A DNA stretch of 64,000 bases, taken from an uncultured Acidimicrobiaceae bacterium (lineage in GTDB: Bacteria > Actinomycetota > Acidimicrobiia > Acidimicrobiales > RAAP-2). The position numbers and the translations under genes were made by a program. A model generated the notes under the pieces. That model was not told the DNA's origin. It was given only the letters and a program-made list of their open reading frames with translations, and did no database searches. Position 1 is the first letter of the stretch. Each line of letters begins with the position of its first letter. The stretch covers positions 492,733 through 556,732 of the forward strand of contig CALJTY010000030.1 in NCBI GenBank assembly GCA_937975915.1, written 5' to 3'. Positions 10,597 to 19,040 of the stretch are shown here, piece after piece.

Positions 10597-11561
10597 AGAA
10601 GGCCCATTGCCTTAGCGGCACGTTCGTACGTTGCGCCGGCGACCTGCGAAGCCTTCTCAGAACCAAGGTCGATGATTTCATTCAATTTCTTTGTGTCGCT
10701 GCGTAGTTCGTGGTATCGACCGGTGATTGGTGCAAGAGAATCAGCAACCAGCGTCGAGAGGTCACTCTTCAGATCGCCGTAGCGGGTGTAACGCTCAGCA
10801 ACTGCTTCTGGTGTTTCACCACTAAACGCAGAGAAGATTTCTAGAAGATTTGACAGACCCGGCTTATTTTCCCAGTCGAATCGAACCTCGTTGTCGGTAT
10901 CGGTCACTGCCTTTTTGATCTTCTTGTCGATTTCTTTTGCATCGTCAAGGAGCGACAGCGAACCGAGAGGACTTGATACGGACTTAGACATCTTGCGTGA
11001 TGGATCTTGAAGATCCATCACTCGAGCAGCTGATTTTGGCTGCACACCGACTGGGAGCGTGAAGGTTTCTCCAAATCGGTTGTTGAAACGCTCGGCGATT
11101 TCGCGAGTGAGCTCGAGATGTTGGCGCTGGTCGTCTCCAACCGGAACTTCCTGCGCGTTGTAAAGCAAAATGTCAGCGGCCATCAGTACTGGATAGGTGA
11201 AGAGTCCTGCTCGGTATCCATCTTGACGAGAAGCCTTTTCCTTGAACTGAGTCATTCGACTGAGTTCTCCGAATGTGGCAACGTTTTCTAGTAGCCAGCT
11301 CAGTTGCGCGTGATAGGGCACATGGCTCTGGATGAAAAGGGTGCAGATTTCGGGATCGAGTCCGCTGGCAAGCAGCCATGCCACTCCATCAATGGTTTGA
11401 GATCTAAGTTCATCGGGGTCAATCTGGAGTGTCAATGCGTGAAGGTTGACAACACAGTAAAAGGCTTCATAGTTTTGACTGTCGGCCCATTGCTTCAGGG
11501 CGCCAAGATAATTACCAAGGTGTGGGGTGCCCGAAGGCTGAATGCCAGAAAGAATTCGCAC
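10593..11561 (-). CDS. trpS: Tryptophanyl-tRNA synthetase
   Basis: Class I synthetase charging tRNA-Trp. The ATP-binding HIGH-type motif appears as PHLGNY near the N-terminus and KMSKS is intact. I place the start at GTG 11561 (322 residues, beginning MRILSGIQPSG like other TrpS) instead of the GTG 8 codons upstream, because TACTAT lies exactly 6 nt before 11561 as in many genes here, and those 8 extra codons are not part of the family. It is divergent from scpA and convergent with the M50 gene. It stands apart from the trp biosynthesis genes at 23-28 kb. Confidence 0.95.
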   Translation of the reverse strand: MRILSGIQPSGTPHLGNYLGALKQWADSQNYEAFYCVVNLHALTLQIDPDELRSQTIDGVAWLLASGLDPEICTLFIQSHVPYHAQLSWLLENVATFGELSRMTQFKEKASRQDGYRAGLFTYPVLMAADILLYNAQEVPVGDDQRQHLELTREIAERFNNRFGETFTLPVGVQPKSAARVMDLQDPSRKMSKSVSSPLGSLSLLDDAKEIDKKIKKAVTDTDNEVRFDWENKPGLSNLLEIFSAFSGETPEAVAERYTRYGDLKSDLSTLVADSLAPITGRYHELRSDTKKLNEIIDLGSEKASQVAGATYERAAKAMGLL

Positions 11562-11567
11562 TCCTCC

Positions 11568-11573
11568 ATAGTA
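11568..11573 (-). promoter_or_regulatory. -10 element for trpS
   Basis: TACTAT on the minus strand, 6 nt before GTG 11561. The spacer GGAGGA looks like a ribosome site but touches the start codon, so it is too close to act as one. Confidence 0.6.
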
Positions 11574-11606
11574 GAAGGAGTGCACACCTGACTTGTGCCG
11601 TCGAAC

Positions 11607-11612
11607 TAGAGT
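11607..11612 (+). promoter_or_regulatory. -10 element for scpA
   Basis: TAGAGT, 6 nt before the scpA ATG at 11619; no Shine-Dalgarno is present, consistent with leaderless initiation. Confidence 0.6.
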
Positions 11613-11618
11613 TGGCTC

Positions 11619-12395
11619 ATGACCTACGTCGTGACGACGCCGTCTTTTAGCGGCCCAGTTGAACTCTTGCTAAGGCTGATTAGCGCCCACGAAGTCGACA
11701 TCCTCGACGTTCCACTTTCTCCAATCGTCGACGCCTTTGTGGCCGAAATGCGCAGTGAAACGGCAAATCTGAGCGCAGAAGATCTTTCTGAGTTTCTATT
11801 AATCGGTTCAATTCTCCTGGAGATGAAGAGCTTTCGTCTTCTTCCAGGAAAAGACAGTAATGAACCTGATGAAGAATTCATTGGCTGGGAAGAGCGAGAT
11901 GTATTACTCGCACGTCTGCTCGAACTTCGCACGTACGCCTCTCTCAGCGATGCCTTCATCTCACTTTTTGAGCGAGCCAGTCGCGCTTTTCCTCGAATCC
12001 GTGGAATTGATGAGGGCTTCGTAGTAACTCCGCCTGATCTTCTTGCTGGTGTCACTACCGCAAAACTCGCACAAGCATATTTGCGTGGCATCGAAGAGAA
12101 GCCGGTCCCGGTTGTTCGCCTGAACCACGTAACAGTGGACTCGGTAACAGTCGCAGAAACTGTGGCGTCGCTCACAACACGCCTACCGTCACTTGGGAAA
12201 CTTACTTTTCGTTCGCTAACTGCTGCATTGCTGACGCGCATTGAAGTGATTGTTCACTTCCTTGCGCTCTTAGAGCTATGCAAACTCGGCTTCGTGGAAC
12301 TTGGACAGGGCTCAACGTTCGGTGAAGTTGAGATTGAGTGGATTGAGAATCAAGAAGAATTCGATTACGGAAAGGTCGACAGTTATGAGGGATGA
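11619..12395 (+). CDS. scpA: Segregation and condensation protein A (kleisin)
   Basis: Kleisin subunit bridging SMC heads in the bacterial condensin. The N-terminal FSGPVELLLRLISAHEVDILDVPLSPI is the typical SMC-neck-binding region, and the C-terminal winged-helix part (RSLTAALLTRIEVIVHFLALLELCK) is conserved. 258 residues is normal. It overlaps scpB by 11 nt and heads a plus-strand run to plsC at 17664. Confidence 0.95.
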   Translation: MTYVVTTPSFSGPVELLLRLISAHEVDILDVPLSPIVDAFVAEMRSETANLSAEDLSEFLLIGSILLEMKSFRLLPGKDSNEPDEEFIGWEERDVLLARLLELRTYASLSDAFISLFERASRAFPRIRGIDEGFVVTPPDLLAGVTTAKLAQAYLRGIEEKPVPVVRLNHVTVDSVTVAETVASLTTRLPSLGKLTFRSLTAALLTRIEVIVHFLALLELCKLGFVELGQGSTFGEVEIEWIENQEEFDYGKVDSYEG

Positions 12396-12972
12396 GTTTT
12401 CTCTAGAACAAAAGCTCGAGGCGATGCTGACTGTTGCGCTTGAACCAATTTCAGCCGAAGAGCTGGCTGACGTCGTTGAAGTCGATACTGAAGACGTGGT
12501 CTTGGCACTACGTGCACTGCGATCAGAGTTTGCTGAGCAGCGTCGTGGATTCCAACTCGCCGAACTGGCAAGTGGATGGGTTATGCAGTCCGCCTCAGAA
12601 GTATCTGAGTGGGTCGGAAAGTTCGCAAACCGAGACGTTTCTCACCGACTTAGTTCAGCCGCTCTTGAAACTCTCGCAATCGTTGCGTACCGTCAACCAA
12701 TTTCACGTGCGCAGATCACTTCGCTGCGTGGTGTGAACGTTGACGGAGTTTCTCGTCTTCTCGAACAACGTGGCTACATCGAAGAAAAAGGTCGTTCCAC
12801 TGGCCCTGGAACTCCAATCCTTTATGGAACGACTGAGTTATTTCTTGACCGCATGGGTCTCGCAAACATCTCAGAACTTCCACCAATTGAAGAATTCATG
12901 CCACCTGTTGAAACTGCACAAGAGCTGGTTGATGAAATGAACTCACAATTAGATCTCGCTGAGGACGCTTAG
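12385..12972 (+). CDS. scpB: Segregation and condensation protein B
   Basis: Dimeric winged-helix partner of ScpA in the SMC complex. It contains the typical ALETLAIVAYRQPISRAQI and RGVNVDGVSRLLEQRGYIEE segments and 195 residues. The open frame extends upstream into scpA, but ATG 12385 gives the family N-terminus (EQKLEAMLTVALEPISAEEL). The rluB start follows directly on its TAG. Confidence 0.94.
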   Translation: MRDEFSLEQKLEAMLTVALEPISAEELADVVEVDTEDVVLALRALRSEFAEQRRGFQLAELASGWVMQSASEVSEWVGKFANRDVSHRLSSAALETLAIVAYRQPISRAQITSLRGVNVDGVSRLLEQRGYIEEKGRSTGPGTPILYGTTELFLDRMGLANISELPPIEEFMPPVETAQELVDEMNSQLDLAEDA

Positions 12973-13713
12973 TTGGAAGAGGGCGAACGCCTCCAAAAAG
13001 CACTCGCACGTGCTGGGTTCGGTTCTCGTCGCGCCTGTGAAATCCTTATTACTGACGGACGCGTAACAATCGACGGTCGGATTGCCGAACTTGGGAACAG
13101 AGTTCGCCCTGAAGTGAATGTGATCTGTGTCGACGGAACTCTTGCTCCTACCGCACAGAACACGGTGTACTACCTGCTGAATAAACCAGATGGCGTTGTT
13201 ACGACCGCCTCTGACCCCCAGGGAAGAACAACGGTTCTTCAGTTGGTCGATTCAACTGTTCGAATCTTTCCGGTGGGTCGCCTTGACATGAACACCGAAG
13301 GACTCCTCATTCTCACCAATGATGGACGACTTGCACACTTGCTGACGCATCCAAGTTCTGGCATCGCCAAGGAATACCTGGCACGAGTAGAAGGCGATCC
13401 GTCACCAGCGTCAATTAGACGACTTCGTGAAGGTGTCGAACTTGAAGACGGGATGACGAGCCCGGCCCAAGTCAGTCGAGTTAGTGATGGTCTCCTTCGC
13501 ATCGTGATTCACGAAGGTCGTAATCGCCAGGTGCGTCGCATGTGCGCAGCTGTAGGCCACGAGGTCACCAGGTTGGTTCGCACCCGAATTGGACCACTCC
13601 AGGACGCCACGTTGAGCCCTGGCAGTGCCCGCCAACTATCCGTTGGTGAAGTTCGTCGATTAATGGAGGCCGTTGGGATGACCGATGAAATCGCCTCTAC
13701 TATGCCATCATGA
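12973..13713 (+). CDS. rluB: Ribosomal large subunit pseudouridine synthase (RsuA/RluB family)
   Basis: Converts a specific uridine in 23S rRNA to pseudouridine. An N-terminal S4 RNA-binding domain (ERLQKALARAGFGSRRACE) is followed by the catalytic domain with the key aspartate in VGRLDMNTEGLLILTNDG and the motif EGRNRQVRRM. Start is TTG, immediately after the scpB stop, so it depends on coupled translation. The scpA-scpB-rluB order is widespread in bacteria. RluB is the likely assignment by context; RsuA-type specificity cannot be excluded. Confidence 0.9.
   Translation: MEEGERLQKALARAGFGSRRACEILITDGRVTIDGRIAELGNRVRPEVNVICVDGTLAPTAQNTVYYLLNKPDGVVTTASDPQGRTTVLQLVDSTVRIFPVGRLDMNTEGLLILTNDGRLAHLLTHPSSGIAKEYLARVEGDPSPASIRRLREGVELEDGMTSPAQVSRVSDGLLRIVIHEGRNRQVRRMCAAVGHEVTRLVRTRIGPLQDATLSPGSARQLSVGEVRRLMEAVGMTDEIASTMPS
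13698..13703 (+). promoter_or_regulatory. -10 element for aroH (inside rluB)
   Basis: TACTAT within the last codons of rluB, 6 nt before ATG 13710. It would give the aromatic genes a leaderless promoter independent of scpAB. Confidence 0.5.
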
Positions 13714-14081
13714 CTTCTGCACTAGTTCGAGGCCTCAGAGGCGCCACAACGTGTGATGTAGACACGCCTGAAGCCATAGGGGAGCGCACACGCGAACTCA
13801 TTCTTGAGCTCATGTCTCGCAACGAAATCGATCATGACGATGTAATCAGCGTTCTCTTTACGACATCAGTAGATCTCACATCAACGTTTCCAGCATCTGC
13901 TGCTCGAGAAGTTGGATTCGGTGACATTCCGTTGATGTGCGCTAGCGAAATTAACGTTCCTGGTTCAATGAGTAAGTGCATTCGAATAATGATGCACATC
14001 TACACAACTCGTTCTCGCAGTGAAATTCATCACGTCTACCTTCACAATGCGCAGTCACTTCGCGATGACCTCCCAAAATAA
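13710..14081 (+). CDS. aroH: Chorismate mutase, AroH class
   Basis: Rearranges chorismate to prephenate for phenylalanine and tyrosine synthesis. The 123-residue product is the monofunctional AroH (Bacillus-type, trimeric barrel) class: ALVRGLRGATTCDVDTPEAI, SVLFTTSVDLTSTFPASAAR and the Arg-containing C-terminal strand HHVYLHNAQSLRDDL match the family. It overlaps rluB by 4 nt (ATGA) and tyrA by 17 nt, so mutase and prephenate dehydrogenase are made side by side. Confidence 0.93.
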   Translation: MTSALVRGLRGATTCDVDTPEAIGERTRELILELMSRNEIDHDDVISVLFTTSVDLTSTFPASAAREVGFGDIPLMCASEINVPGSMSKCIRIMMHIYTTRSRSEIHHVYLHNAQSLRDDLPK

Positions 14082-15135
14082 GCAGCTCGCCCACGTAATT
14101 GGTCTCGGACTAATCGGATCTTCAGTTGCCCTTGCACTAACTAAAGCTGGGTGGAGCGTTACCGGTGAAGATGCAAACGCCTCTGTCCTAAGTGAAGCTC
14201 TTGAGCGTGGCATCGTTTCAAATGGCGTGCTTGGAGAGAGCCATTCACTCGTGGTCATTGCAACACCTGCAGGAACTGTTGGCGAAATTGCTAATCGAGT
14301 TCTTTCTTCAGTCAGCTCAAATTCTCTTTTGGTCACTGATGTTGCTGGTGTCAAAGATTCGATCGTCAATTCAATTAGCGATCGAAGGTTCTTGGGTGGA
14401 CACCCAATGGCAGGTTCTGAACTGCGAGGCTTCGCCGGAGCTCGAGCAGATCTGTTCCAAGGCTGCACTTGGGTTCTTTCGCCCACAGATGCAACACCAC
14501 CCGAGGTGTACACCGCCCTTCACTCAATTCTTCGTGAACTAGGAGCAAGCGTTGTTGCAATTTCAGGGCACGATCATGACCGTCTGGTTGCTCTTGCAAG
14601 TCACGTCCCGCACTTGCTCGCAGGCGCACTTATGAACGAAGCAACAAAGACCGCTGAGCAAGATCCAGTATTGCTACAGCTTGCTGCTGGTGGTTTTAGA
14701 GACATGACCCGAGTTGCTGCTGGTGACCCGGCGATCTGGCCGGACATACTTTTCGAAAACCGAGAGGCAATCACGTCAACGTTGGACGCAATAGAAAAGC
14801 GAATCGGAGCTTTACGAACTGCTCTCGATTCAAATGATCGTGAAGACATCAAGAAGACTCTTACTACTGCGTCACAGGCTCGGCGCCAACTTCCCGGCCG
14901 CGCACTCAGTTCGGAAAACCTCGCATACCTGCGCATTGCAATTCCTGACCAACCTGGAGTGCTCGCCGAAGTCACCAAGGCAGCTTCAGATCTGCTCGTC
15001 AACATCTACGACATTGAAATCGCTCACGGAATTGAGGGGACTGGTGGAACGTTGCTTCTCGCCATTGACTCAGCTCAACGCGACCTTTTCTGTGAGTCAT
15101 TGATCTCTCATGGTTTCAAGGTTGCCAGCGAATAA
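14065..15135 (+). CDS. tyrA: Prephenate dehydrogenase with C-terminal ACT domain
   Basis: Oxidative decarboxylation of prephenate to 4-hydroxyphenylpyruvate in tyrosine synthesis. An N-terminal Rossmann motif (VIGLGLIGSSVA), then LLVTDVAGVKDSIV and GGHPMAGSE typical of TyrA, and a C-terminal ACT domain (about residues 285-350, starting LAYLRIAIPDQPGVLAEV) for likely feedback control by tyrosine. I chose ATG 14065, just before the Rossmann fold; ATG 14047 or 14020 would add 6 or 15 residues of no family character. The stop overlaps the aroA ATG as TAATG. Confidence 0.92.
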   Translation: MTSQNKQLAHVIGLGLIGSSVALALTKAGWSVTGEDANASVLSEALERGIVSNGVLGESHSLVVIATPAGTVGEIANRVLSSVSSNSLLVTDVAGVKDSIVNSISDRRFLGGHPMAGSELRGFAGARADLFQGCTWVLSPTDATPPEVYTALHSILRELGASVVAISGHDHDRLVALASHVPHLLAGALMNEATKTAEQDPVLLQLAAGGFRDMTRVAAGDPAIWPDILFENREAITSTLDAIEKRIGALRTALDSNDREDIKKTLTTASQARRQLPGRALSSENLAYLRIAIPDQPGVLAEVTKAASDLLVNIYDIEIAHGIEGTGGTLLLAIDSAQRDLFCESLISHGFKVASE

Positions 15136-16406
15136 TGATTGACGAACGCCAGATTAAACCGGCAACAAAACTTCGTGGCGAAGTGCGAGTTCCTGGTGAC
15201 AAAAGCATTTCTCACCGAGCACTGATGATTAGTGCACTGGCCAATGGCGTGAGCACCATTGAGGGTCTCTCTCGAGGCGAAGACGTTGCTTCTACGAGCA
15301 CGATGCTTACTTCAATGGGTGCCATCAGGGAAGACCGTGGTGATCAGGTAATCATCACTGGTGCTTCAGATGGTCTTCATGTGTCGAAAACTGATCTTGA
15401 CTGTGGCAATTCGGGAACGACGATTCGTCTGATGAGCGGAATCGTGAGCGGCATTGAAGGCGTTCACGCCCTGATTGGTGATGCATCACTTTCAAAGCGA
15501 CCAATGGACCGCGTCGCAGGTCCTCTGGAAATGATGGGTGCAAAGTTCTCTGGGCAAGGCGAGCACATCACTCCTCCTCTACAAATCACTGGTTCAGCAA
15601 ATCTCCGCGGCATTAACTACCACGTGCCTAAGGCCAGCGCACAAGTGAAGTCCGCAATTATTTTTGCTGGGCTCAGTGCTTCAGAACCAAGCACTGTTCA
15701 TGAGGACGTCAAAACCAGAAGCGCAACGGAAGACATGCTTCGCCACGCCGGGATTCAGATTGATAGTCATGACGTGGGCATCGGTAGATCGGTGACGGTG
15801 CATCCAGGAAGACCGAAGCCCGCTCACTGGATTGTTCCCGGCGACCCTTCGCAAGCCGCATTCTTCGCAGTCCTTGGACTTGTTCACCCCAATGCTCAGA
15901 TTCACGTGAAGTCAATTGATACATCTCCGGAGCGAATTGGTTTCATCTCAGTGCTACAACGCATGGGTGGAATTCTCACAATTGATGAATCTGGACTAAA
16001 GGCGTCGACCTCGAAACTGAATGCGACTGAAATCCATGCTTCAGAAATACCTTCTGTTGATGAAGTGCCTGCTCTTAGCGTGGCAGCCGCTGCTGCGACA
16101 GGTGTGACTTCGTTTCTTGAAATGGGGGAGCTTCGACTAAAGGAATCAGACCGATTTGAAGGCTCAATGCGCATTGCTTCACTCTTAGGTTGCAAAGTTT
16201 GGAGCGAGGGGGACAATTTCTTCATCGAAGGACTTGGAGATGCTGCATTGTTCCAAGAATTCTCGATCGACAGCGGTCTTGATCACCGAATCGTCATGTC
16301 GAGCGCGGTTGCTGCAATCGCTGGTAATGGCGGAGTAATCACCGGTGCGTCAACTGTTGCTTCTAGCTATCCCAATTTCTTCGAGCACCTAGATTCGCTG
16401 CGATGA
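15135..16406 (+). CDS. aroA: 3-phosphoshikimate 1-carboxyvinyltransferase (EPSP synthase)
   Basis: Sixth step of the shikimate pathway. Conserved features include GDKSISHRALM, LDCGNSGTTIRLMSG, the SAQVKSAIIFAGL hinge, GDPSQAAFF and LRLKESDR; 423 residues is normal. The active-site loop reads GNSGTT, where GNAGTA is common in the glyphosate-sensitive class I enzyme; this is more like class II sequences. It is coupled to tyrA upstream and overlaps cmk by 4 nt. Confidence 0.96.
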   Translation: MIDERQIKPATKLRGEVRVPGDKSISHRALMISALANGVSTIEGLSRGEDVASTSTMLTSMGAIREDRGDQVIITGASDGLHVSKTDLDCGNSGTTIRLMSGIVSGIEGVHALIGDASLSKRPMDRVAGPLEMMGAKFSGQGEHITPPLQITGSANLRGINYHVPKASAQVKSAIIFAGLSASEPSTVHEDVKTRSATEDMLRHAGIQIDSHDVGIGRSVTVHPGRPKPAHWIVPGDPSQAAFFAVLGLVHPNAQIHVKSIDTSPERIGFISVLQRMGGILTIDESGLKASTSKLNATEIHASEIPSVDEVPALSVAAAAATGVTSFLEMGELRLKESDRFEGSMRIASLLGCKVWSEGDNFFIEGLGDAALFQEFSIDSGLDHRIVMSSAVAAIAGNGGVITGASTVASSYPNFFEHLDSLR

Positions 16407-17023
16407 GCAATTTGATCATTGCTATTGACGGACCGGCGGGCTCTGGAAAGTCGACGGTTGCTAAAGCGGTCGCCGAAGGTCTCGGTTGGTCATTTCTTGA
16501 TACTGGAGCAATGTATCGAGCGCTTACCTGTGAGGCGCTATCGCGCGGAATTGACATCAATGATCAAGACGCGATGGGCGCTCTCGCTCGAGAAGCTGTT
16601 ATTACAACATTGCCTAGAGTCACCATCAACGGAAGAGATGTTGAAGACGAAATTCGACAAGACCACATCAACGCTGGAGTATCTAAAGTTGCAGCTAATT
16701 CGTTCGTGCGTTCGGCAATGGTTACGCGACAACAACAGTGGTCTGAGGAACAGCCGATTGGCACAGTTGTAGAAGGCCGTGACATCACAACAGTGGTGTT
16801 TCCCAATGCCACGCTCAAAGTCTTTCTCACGGCATCGCTCGAAGAGCGTTCACGTCGTAGGGGTGACGAAAGTGCTGATTCGGTTGCTCGTCGAGACGAG
16901 GCTGACTCCACCAGAGAGGCCTCACCGCTTCGACAAGCCGATGATGCAATAGTTATAGATACCACTGGACGTGACGTCGAAGGTGTAGTTGGAGAAATCA
17001 TTAGATGTCTAAAGCTGAAGTAA
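16403..17023 (+). CDS. cmk: Cytidylate kinase
   Basis: Phosphorylates CMP and dCMP. It has the P-loop GPAGSGKST (residues 10-18), the DTGAMYRALT motif, VVEGRDITTVVFP and the basic lid region ERSRRRGDE. 206 residues is slightly short of the usual 220. It overlaps aroA by 4 nt and plsC by 19 nt; aroA-cmk-plsC order is common. Confidence 0.95.
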   Translation: MSNLIIAIDGPAGSGKSTVAKAVAEGLGWSFLDTGAMYRALTCEALSRGIDINDQDAMGALAREAVITTLPRVTINGRDVEDEIRQDHINAGVSKVAANSFVRSAMVTRQQQWSEEQPIGTVVEGRDITTVVFPNATLKVFLTASLEERSRRRGDESADSVARRDEADSTREASPLRQADDAIVIDTTGRDVEGVVGEIIRCLKLK

Positions 17024-17664
17024 TAAAACTAAATACTCATAGACCTCTTGCGTACAGATTTGTCGTGAGGACGATTCGGATACTGGGAACTTTGTTGTTC
17101 CGACCAACTGTCACGGGTAGAGAAAACATTCCAAAAACTGGTGCAGTGCTGATTGCTCCAGTACATCGCTCAAATGTGGACTTCGCTTTCAGCGTGTTTA
17201 TGTCGAGACGAAAGATCTTCTTTATGGCTAAAGACAGTCTTTACAAAATAAAGCCAATTGGAAAGTTTCTTCTCCACCTCGGCGCATTTCCAGTTACTCG
17301 CGACAGTGCTGATCGAGATTCAATGGCTGCTTCTGAGTACATCCTTCAACAAGGCCAAGCATTAATCCTTTTTCCGGAAGGAACCAGAAAACAGGGGCCA
17401 GTCATTGAGCAGCTTCGAGACGGTGCCATGTTCATTGCTTCACGAACTAATTCAGTAGTCGTTCCCGTAGGAATTGGTGGCAGTGACAAGTCAATGAAGC
17501 CAGGCGCCAAATTCCCTCGTCCTGTTCGAATCAAGATCGTTATAGGAAAGCCAATAGCGCCGCCTACGGCCGAAGGCCGTGTTTCAAGGTCTGCAATTAG
17601 CGCCAAGACCGAAGAGCTGCAAAAGGCTCTACAGGATGTCTACGATCAAAGCCTCAGGGCTTAG
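17005..17664 (+). CDS. plsC: 1-acyl-sn-glycerol-3-phosphate acyltransferase
   Basis: Acylates lysophosphatidate to phosphatidate at the membrane. The HX4D catalytic motif is HRSNVD, and the substrate-binding FPEGTR and the following G(A)MFIASRTNSVVVPVGIGG block are conserved. 219 residues; one weak hydrophobic segment near residues 20-35. Its TAG overlaps the convergent glycosyltransferase stop in a 4-nt TTAG. Confidence 0.92.
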   Translation: MSKAEVIKLNTHRPLAYRFVVRTIRILGTLLFRPTVTGRENIPKTGAVLIAPVHRSNVDFAFSVFMSRRKIFFMAKDSLYKIKPIGKFLLHLGAFPVTRDSADRDSMAASEYILQQGQALILFPEGTRKQGPVIEQLRDGAMFIASRTNSVVVPVGIGGSDKSMKPGAKFPRPVRIKIVIGKPIAPPTAEGRVSRSAISAKTEELQKALQDVYDQSLRA

Positions 17665-18461
17665 CGCTCTCTCCACCAGGTTCCAAAAACAACCTTGGTG
17701 TAACGGAAACCGAAGAGCCAGTTCTTACCCTTTTTGGTGGTTCCAGAGAATCGTGGGTGCCACACAGTAGGAACTTCAGAAGCACGCCATCCACGCTTCA
17801 TGCAAGTAATCAGCAGCTCCGCTGTCTGGTACTGCTCTTGGGTGAGGCGATCAACAACATCGGCGAGCATGCTGACACGAAGTCCGCGGTAGCCAGTTGA
17901 GGTGTCGGTCAGGTTGGAACCGCACATACGGTTCATGATGAACGAGAAGAAGAACACGCCTGTCTTGCGAAAGCGGTCCGAAGTTTCGTCTACACCGAGT
18001 CGGCGACTGGCAACTACAAAGTCAGATTGGTCAGCAATGAGGGGAGCAAGGACTTGTGGAATTTCGGCTGGGTCATTTTGTCCGTCTGCGTCCAATGTTG
18101 CAATGTACTTAACGCCATTATTAATGCAGTAGCGATAGGTAACTTGTAGGGCCACTCCGTGTCCAAGGTTTACAGGAAATTCAATTACCGCAACACCAGG
18201 GAATGACCTAGCTATTTCAGCCGTGCGGTCATCGCCACCGTCCACTACTACCAACGTCGTATAACGCTCTCCGTTGATGGTTTCTGGCATCTTTTCAAGC
18301 ACACCACCAATGTTGCCTTCTTCTTCGTAGGCACAAATAGAGGCGACAATAGCTTCAGGCTTAAAACCTGGCTTCTCTTTTTCTAGTCGTTGCAATGCTT
18401 GGTCGATTGCGTACGAACGTAGTCGTGTAAGTCGGCGTTTTTCTAGATCGGCGCTGGCCAT
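17661..18461 (-). CDS. Family 2 glycosyltransferase (polyprenyl-phosphate glycosyltransferase-like)
   Basis: A GT-A fold enzyme with IVASICAYEEEGNIGGVLEKM, a DGGDDRT nucleotide-sugar motif, the metal-binding LDADGQNDP and an SRRLG segment. It resembles dolichol-phosphate-mannose-synthase-type proteins but has no C-terminal membrane helices, so the acceptor is uncertain. The frame opens at 18623, but ATG 18461 is preceded by AAGGA at good spacing and lies 7 nt after the stop of the HD gene, giving a 266-residue protein of family size. It forms a two-gene unit with the HD-domain gene. Confidence 0.85.
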   Translation of the reverse strand: MASADLEKRRLTRLRSYAIDQALQRLEKEKPGFKPEAIVASICAYEEEGNIGGVLEKMPETINGERYTTLVVVDGGDDRTAEIARSFPGVAVIEFPVNLGHGVALQVTYRYCINNGVKYIATLDADGQNDPAEIPQVLAPLIADQSDFVVASRRLGVDETSDRFRKTGVFFFSFIMNRMCGSNLTDTSTGYRGLRVSMLADVVDRLTQEQYQTAELLITCMKRGWRASEVPTVWHPRFSGTTKKGKNWLFGFRYTKVVFGTWWRER

Positions 18462-18468
18462 GAATTCC

Positions 18469-19014
18469 TTAAATTGATTTTGCTTTAGCGAACACACGTC
18501 GAACCATGGGTTCAAAGTGTTCAAGAGGTAATGAATCGTAACCTGGATCGAAAGCTTTTTGGTCCCAACGATCGGCAAACTTCTCTGCCAGTTCGTACCA
18601 AGGTTGTCCGACGTGATTCTCACGAAGGTTTGGATTCATTCCAAGGTGTTCGTAGTAGTGACGACCCTGGAAGTCTTGGTGGTGAGCCACCATGCGATAG
18701 ACATCTTCACGAACGTAGGGGCGAAGAATTTCAGCAGCAATCATCGGGTGATTGGGGACTGAAATGAGCTTTCCGACGTCATGTAGTAGCGAAGCAACGA
18801 TGACTTCTTCGTCTGCTCCTTCTCTCTCGGCACGAGTTGCCGTCTGGACAGCGTGTTCCATCTGGTCAACAGAGAACCCGTCAGTAATTGCACTGAGTCC
18901 CTTAATCATTGAAAGTAGCTGTTCAGCAACACGAGGTTGAGCGGCGATTGTCTTTTCGGCAATTGTCATCCACTGTTCACGAGTAGATACATCCATGCTT
19001 GGAAATGAAGTCAT
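18469..19014 (-). CDS. HD-domain protein, possibly a mixed-valent diiron oxygenase-like enzyme
   Basis: A 181-residue all-helical HD-domain protein. Candidate metal ligands in order are His54 (QMEHAVQ), His78-Asp79 (LLHDVGK), His89 (NHP), His111/His112 and Asp151. The spacing of QMEH to HDVG, and the C-terminal WDQKAFDPGYDSLPLEHFEPM block, resemble PhnZ/myo-inositol-oxygenase-like HD proteins more than nucleotide phosphohydrolases. No phosphonate or inositol genes are nearby. The linkage to a glycosyltransferase 7 nt downstream suggests a shared pathway. Function is not assigned; a phosphohydrolase remains possible. Confidence 0.75.
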   Translation of the reverse strand: MTSFPSMDVSTREQWMTIAEKTIAAQPRVAEQLLSMIKGLSAITDGFSVDQMEHAVQTATRAEREGADEEVIVASLLHDVGKLISVPNHPMIAAEILRPYVREDVYRMVAHHQDFQGRHYYEHLGMNPNLRENHVGQPWYELAEKFADRWDQKAFDPGYDSLPLEHFEPMVRRVFAKAKSI

Positions 19015-19020
19015 GTTGAA

Positions 19021-19026
19021 ATAATA
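19021..19026 (-). promoter_or_regulatory. -10 element for the HD-domain gene
   Basis: TATTAT on the minus strand, 6 nt before ATG 19014; a near-perfect sigma-70 -10 box in leaderless geometry. Confidence 0.6.
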
Positions 19027-19040
19027 GCCCTGTAGGGGAC

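Noticed and set aside
11624..12241. 205-codon open frame on the minus strand
   Set aside because: It is fully antisense to scpA, which has clear family motifs; the antisense product is Arg/Ser-rich and low in complexity, as expected of a shadow frame.
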